Program-made: the position numbers and the translations under genes
The notes under the pieces: generated by a model
Seen by the model: only the letters and a program-made list of their open reading frames with translations
What the model was told of the DNA's origin: nothing
Databases searched by the model: none
Assembly (NCBI GenBank): GCA_024231975.1
Contig: JAAEQB010000108.1
Coordinates: 235,454-299,453 of the forward strand
DNA: 64,000 nucleotides
Reading direction: 5' to 3'
Origin: Allobosea sp.
GTDB lineage: Bacteria > Pseudomonadota > Alphaproteobacteria > Rhizobiales > Beijerinckiaceae
Part shown: piece by piece, positions 60,725 to 64,000 of the stretch
Position numbering within the stretch: position 1 is the stretch's first letter
Layout: every line of letters starts with the position of its first letter

Positions 60725-62038
60725 ATGGCCATCACCCATCTCAAGACAGCCTCCAAGACCCCGGAGACCGAAACCGACGCGGCCCGCACGGTCGTCAGCG
60801 AGATGCTCGCGGCGATCGAAGCCGGCGGTGAAGCAGCCGTGCGCGACTATGCCCTCAAGCTCGACCGCTGGAACGGCCCGATCGTCCTGGACCAGGAAAC
60901 GATCGCCGCGCGCATCCGCGACATCCCCCAGGCAGTGAAGGACGATATCGATTTCGCCGCCGGGCAGGTACGCCGTTTCGCCGAAGCGCAGCGGGACTCG
61001 GTCAGGGATTTCTCGCTCGAACTCTCACCCGGCCTCCAGCTCGGCCAGAAGCTGGTGCCGGTGAACACCGCCGGCTGCTATGTGCCGACCGGGCGCTACG
61101 CCCATATCGCCTCGGCCTATATGTCGATCGCGACCGCCAAGGCTGCCGGCGTCAAGACGGTGGTTGCCTGCTCGGCGCCCTATCGCGGCGACAACATCCA
61201 CCCGCATGTGCTCTACGCCATGACCGTCGCCGGTGCCGATGTGATCATGTGCCTCGGCGGCGTGCAGGCGATCGCGGCGATGACCTACGGGCTCTTCACC
61301 GGCAAGCCGGCCGACATCATTGTCGGGCCGGGCAACAAGTTCGTCGCCGAGGCCAAGCGCATGCTGTTCGGCAAGGTCGGCATTGACGTCTTCGCCGGCC
61401 CCTCCGAGGTCGCGGTCATCGCCGACGACGGCGCCGACCCGCTAATCGTCGCGACCGACCTGGTCGGGCAGGCCGAGCACGGCCATGAGAGCCCGGCCTG
61501 GCTGATCACCAACTCCCGGCGTCTCGCCGACGAGGTCGCCCGCCTGGTGCCGGAGCTGATTGCCGCGCTGCCTGCCACCGCCCGCGATGCGGCCGGCGCC
61601 GCCTGGCGCGACTATGGCGAGATTGTCCTCTGCGACACGCGCGAGGAGATCGTCGAGGTCTCCGATCGCTATGCCAGCGAGCATCTCGAAGTGCATTGCG
61701 CCGAGCTCGGCTGGTGGCATGAGCGCTTGAGCAATTACGGCTCGCTCTTCCTCGGCGAGGAAACCAATGTCGCCTTCGGCGACAAGGTCTCCGGCCCCAA
61801 CCATATCCTGCCGACCAAATTCGCGGCGCGCTATTCGGCCGGGCTCTCCGTGCATAAATTCCTGAAGCCGCTGACCTGGCAGCGTATGGACCGTGCCGCC
61901 TGCCAGCGCATCGCGCCGGTCTCCGCCCGCATCTCCAGGCTGGAGGGCATGGAGGCCCATGCCCGCACCAGCGATGTGCGCATGGAGAAGTACGCTCCCG
62001 GCTCGAATGTCGACCTCGGCCGGCCGGTCGAGGCGTGA
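60725..62038 (+). CDS. Histidinol-dehydrogenase-family enzyme (HpsN-like candidate)
   Basis: This 437-residue enzyme has the family catalytic pair E319-H320 (RYASEHLEV) and metal-ligand positions Q249, H252 (GQAEHG), D353 (FGDKVSG) and H412 (MEAHARTS). It is therefore an active Zn-dependent, NAD-linked alcohol-to-acid dehydrogenase. Its neighbours (sulfonate-type importer, SDR, Zn-ADH, LacI regulator) and lack of other his genes argue against histidine synthesis. HpsN, sulfopropanediol 3-dehydrogenase, is a catabolic member of this family that oxidises (R)-2,3-dihydroxypropane-1-sulfonate to sulfolactate. Assignment to HpsN is inference. Confidence 0.8.
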   Translation: MAITHLKTASKTPETETDAARTVVSEMLAAIEAGGEAAVRDYALKLDRWNGPIVLDQETIAARIRDIPQAVKDDIDFAAGQVRRFAEAQRDSVRDFSLELSPGLQLGQKLVPVNTAGCYVPTGRYAHIASAYMSIATAKAAGVKTVVACSAPYRGDNIHPHVLYAMTVAGADVIMCLGGVQAIAAMTYGLFTGKPADIIVGPGNKFVAEAKRMLFGKVGIDVFAGPSEVAVIADDGADPLIVATDLVGQAEHGHESPAWLITNSRRLADEVARLVPELIAALPATARDAAGAAWRDYGEIVLCDTREEIVEVSDRYASEHLEVHCAELGWWHERLSNYGSLFLGEETNVAFGDKVSGPNHILPTKFAARYSAGLSVHKFLKPLTWQRMDRAACQRIAPVSARISRLEGMEAHARTSDVRMEKYAPGSNVDLGRPVEA

Positions 62039-62040
62039 GC

Positions 62041-62811
62041 ATGTTCCGCCTCGCCTCGCTGTTCGACCTCTCCGGCCGCACCGCCTTCGTCACTGGGGGC
62101 AATAGCGGTATCGGCCTCGCCATGGCGCGCGGCCTCGGCCTCGCCGGTGCCCGCCTCGTTCTGGTGGCGCGGCGGGAGGGCGAGCTGGAGCAGGCAGCAG
62201 CGCAGCTCGAAGCTGACGGCATCGACGCGCGCTGGTTCACCGCCGACCTCGCCATGCCGGAAGTGGCGGAGCAGCTCTCCGAAGCCTGTGCGCGTGAGGG
62301 CTTCGACATCGACATCCTCGTCAACGCGGCGGGGATCAATCTGCGCCAGCCCTTCGATGCGGTCAGCGCCGAAGCGTTCGACCTGCACATGGCCGTCCAC
62401 CTGCGCGCGCCCTTCCTGCTGACGCAGCGCTTCGCGCCAGCCATGGCAGAGCGTGGCCATGGCCGGATCATCAACATCGCCTCGCTGCAGAGCTGGCGCG
62501 CCTTTGCCGACAGCGCTCCTTACGGCGCGGCCAAGGGCGGCGTGGTCCAGCTCACCCGGGCGATCGCCGAGGCCTGGTCGCGCCATGGCGTCACCTGCAA
62601 CGCGATCGCGCCCGGCTTCTTCCCGACGCCATTGACCGCACCGGTCTTTGGCGACCCGGACCGCGCCGCGCGCAATGCCGCGCAGACGGCGATCGGCCGC
62701 AATGGCGAGCTTGAGGATCTCGTCGGCGCGACCGTGTTCCTGGCCTCGCCCGCCTCGGCCTATGTCACCGGCCAGACCCTTGCCGTCGATGGCGGCTTCA
62801 CCGCGAAATGA
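62041..62811 (+). CDS. Short-chain dehydrogenase/reductase
   Basis: This 256-residue classical SDR has a cofactor site TGGNSGIG, NAAG, catalytic Ser near IINIASLQS and the YxxxK pair in PYGAAKGG. ATG 62041 is preferred with GAGG upstream; a GTG at 62035 overlaps the previous stop. In the Hps pathway, 2-dehydrogenases interconvert the enantiomers of the substrate via the ketone. This SDR and the following ADH could do that (inference). It is not EntA, being far from the siderophore genes and in a LacI operon. Confidence 0.88.
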   Translation: MFRLASLFDLSGRTAFVTGGNSGIGLAMARGLGLAGARLVLVARREGELEQAAAQLEADGIDARWFTADLAMPEVAEQLSEACAREGFDIDILVNAAGINLRQPFDAVSAEAFDLHMAVHLRAPFLLTQRFAPAMAERGHGRIINIASLQSWRAFADSAPYGAAKGGVVQLTRAIAEAWSRHGVTCNAIAPGFFPTPLTAPVFGDPDRAARNAAQTAIGRNGELEDLVGATVFLASPASAYVTGQTLAVDGGFTAK

Positions 62812-62824
62812 GGATGCTGCCGCG

Positions 62825-63820
62825 ATGAAGGCGCTCGTCTATACCGGCCCGAACCAGCTCATCTTCCGCGACGAGCCGAGCCCTGTGCCCGAGCCGGGCG
62901 AATTGCTCGTCCGCGTCGAGGCGGTCGGCATCTGCGGCTCGGACATGCACGCCTATCACGGCTTCGATTCCCGTCGCCCGCCACCGCTGATCCTCGGCCA
63001 CGAGGCCGCCGGGCACATCGTCGGTGGGAGGCGCGATGGCGAGCGGGTGACGATCAACCCGCTGGTGGTCGATCCGGCCTGCCCCTATGCGGTCGAAGGG
63101 CGTTGGCATCTCTCGCCGACGCGCCAGATCATCTCGATGCCGCCCCGGCAAGGTGCCTTCGCCGAATTTGTCCGAATCCCCGAGCGCAATGTCGTGCCGA
63201 TCCCGGATTCGCTCTCGAGCGAGCATGCCGCCTTGGCTGAGCCCGTCGCCGTCGCCTGGCATGCGGTCAGGATCGGCATGGAGAAGCTACACCGGCCGCT
63301 GGCCTCGGCTCGCGTAACGGTGCTCGGTGGCGGCGCGATCGGTCTCGCCTGCGCGCTGGTGGCGCGCCTCTTCGGTGCCGGCGAGATCATGGTCGCGGAA
63401 ACCAATCCGCTTCGGCGCCGCACGCTCGAAGCCGAGCCGGGGATCGGTGTCTACACGCCGGGCGACGCGGCCGAGCCCGCCGAGAACAGCATCGACCTCG
63501 TCCTTGATGCCGTCGGCGCCGAGGCGACCCGAGCCGCCGCATGCCGCCTGGTCCGCCCCGGCGGCGTGATCGTCCATATCGGCCTGCTACCTGGGGCCGA
63601 AGGCCTCGACATTCGGAAGATCACACTCCAGGAGATCACCGTGAGCGGCTCCTATTGCTACACGCCGTCGGACTTCATCGACACGGTCGGCGCGCTGATC
63701 TCCGGCCGGCTCGGAGCGCTCGCCTGGACCGAGGAGCGCGCGCTGTCCGAGGGCGCCGACGCCTTCCGTGCGCTCGATACCGGCGCGACCGCCGCCGCCA
63801 AGATCGTGCTGCGGACCTAA
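62825..63820 (+). CDS. Zinc-type medium-chain alcohol dehydrogenase
   Basis: This 331-residue MDR enzyme carries the catalytic-zinc Cys in GICGSDMHAYHG and the His-Glu in LGHEAAGH, and the cofactor site VLGGGAIGLACA. The lobe that normally holds four Cys for a structural zinc has only one Cys (VDPACPYAVEG), so the structural zinc is probably absent. It is closest to the sorbitol/threonine dehydrogenase branch and is last in the LacI operon. Confidence 0.87.
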   Translation: MKALVYTGPNQLIFRDEPSPVPEPGELLVRVEAVGICGSDMHAYHGFDSRRPPPLILGHEAAGHIVGGRRDGERVTINPLVVDPACPYAVEGRWHLSPTRQIISMPPRQGAFAEFVRIPERNVVPIPDSLSSEHAALAEPVAVAWHAVRIGMEKLHRPLASARVTVLGGGAIGLACALVARLFGAGEIMVAETNPLRRRTLEAEPGIGVYTPGDAAEPAENSIDLVLDAVGAEATRAAACRLVRPGGVIVHIGLLPGAEGLDIRKITLQEITVSGSYCYTPSDFIDTVGALISGRLGALAWTEERALSEGADAFRALDTGATAAAKIVLRT

Positions 63821-63939
63821 GGCGTTAACTAGTTTCCATCCGGTCGCTGTGATCAAAATGCGCCACTGGACTAAGCCGCTCTCGCGGCAGAGCGCTTCGG
63901 CGCGGTTATCGCTGAGATTTCGCCTGTGAGGCGCCGCGT

Positions 63940-63974
63940 CCGAGGATTTGGGGGTCGTTTCCCCTGATCCTCGG
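63940..63974. promoter_or_regulatory. Hairpin overlapping the ribosome site of the right-edge gene
   Basis: CCGAGGAT (63940-63947) pairs with ATCCTCGG (63967-63974), with an inner GGGG/CCCC pair. The right arm ends inside the GGAGG ribosome site (63973-63977), so folding would restrict translation of the gene starting at 63983. Confidence 0.5.
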
Positions 63975-63982
63975 AGGTTTCC

Positions 63983-64000
63983 ATGATCGATGCCGTCACC
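63983..64000 (+). CDS. Start of an unidentified gene, cut by the window edge
   Basis: ATG 63983 follows a strong GGAGG with 5-nt spacing and opens MIDAVT before the sequence ends. Too short to identify. The hairpin upstream and the lack of a shared operon layout suggest an independent unit, possibly a mobile element. Confidence 0.4.

Noticed and set aside
60725..62038. Biosynthetic histidinol dehydrogenase (hisD)
   Set aside because: No other his genes are near, and it sits in a LacI-controlled importer/dehydrogenase operon, so a catabolic paralogue is more likely.
62041..62811. SDR as the missing EntA
   Set aside because: It is about 50 kb from the DHB genes and in a different regulatory unit. 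Nothing in its motifs is specific to 2,3-dihydro-DHB dehydrogenase.

Overview
The window is GC-rich (G/C third-position codon use in nearly every gene, many 4-nt ATGA/GTGA gene overlaps, Cox-type Mo hydroxylase, hydantoinase and LLM monooxygenase genes). This fits an alphaproteobacterium of the Rhizobiales, possibly Bosea-like; the genus is an inference from gene content only. No rRNA, tRNA, CRISPR array, phage or complete insertion sequence was recognised.

Layout. (1) 303-14188: a catecholate NRPS siderophore locus. Isochorismate synthase, 2,3-dihydroxybenzoate (DHB)-AMP ligase, EntB-type isochorismatase/aryl carrier and a phosphopantetheinyl transferase run rightward. A free-standing cyclization protein, a cyclization-adenylation-carrier NRPS and a free-standing condensation domain run leftward from a shared promoter region. 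An O-methyltransferase and a TonB-dependent receptor follow. No entA and no thioesterase are present. (2) 14474-20586: an IclR regulator, an LLM flavin monooxygenase, and a divergent ferric-siderophore-type ABC importer. (3) 21102-33439: two divergent operons that together look like a D-alanylation (Dlt)-type envelope acylation system in a Gram-negative. The rightward operon has a stand-alone adenylation enzyme, a formyltransferase-fold enzyme and an acyl carrier protein. The leftward operon has an alpha/beta hydrolase, three exported proteins, an MBOAT, a 40-residue membrane microprotein ending in Tyr-x-x-Phe, and an SGNH protein. The formyltransferase partner makes the set resemble a split F-A-T initiation module feeding an MBOAT export route, which I do not recognise as a described system. 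This is the best candidate for something new here.

(4) 33830-51678 (perhaps to 55388): a catabolic regulon. Cupin/aldolase, a FAD amine oxidase-like enzyme, a three-subunit molybdenum hydroxylase with a CoxG-like protein, a two-subunit ATP-dependent hydantoinase/oxoprolinase, an aminotransferase, a Bug-type binding protein and a polar amino acid ABC importer surround an IclR-family regulator. At least five copies of an operator ATTTCGCACA-N2-TGTGCGAAAT lie at the promoters of this block and appear nowhere else that I found. Quinone oxidoreductase, class I fumarase/tartrate dehydratase and a D-2-hydroxyacid dehydrogenase follow.

(5) 56020-63820: a LacI regulator with a perfect operator controls a TauABC/SsuABC-like importer (two permeases), a histidinol-dehydrogenase-family enzyme, an SDR and a zinc-type alcohol dehydrogenase. 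This combination is reminiscent of 2,3-dihydroxypropane-1-sulfonate (Hps) catabolism. The right edge enters a new gene behind a hairpin that covers its ribosome binding site.
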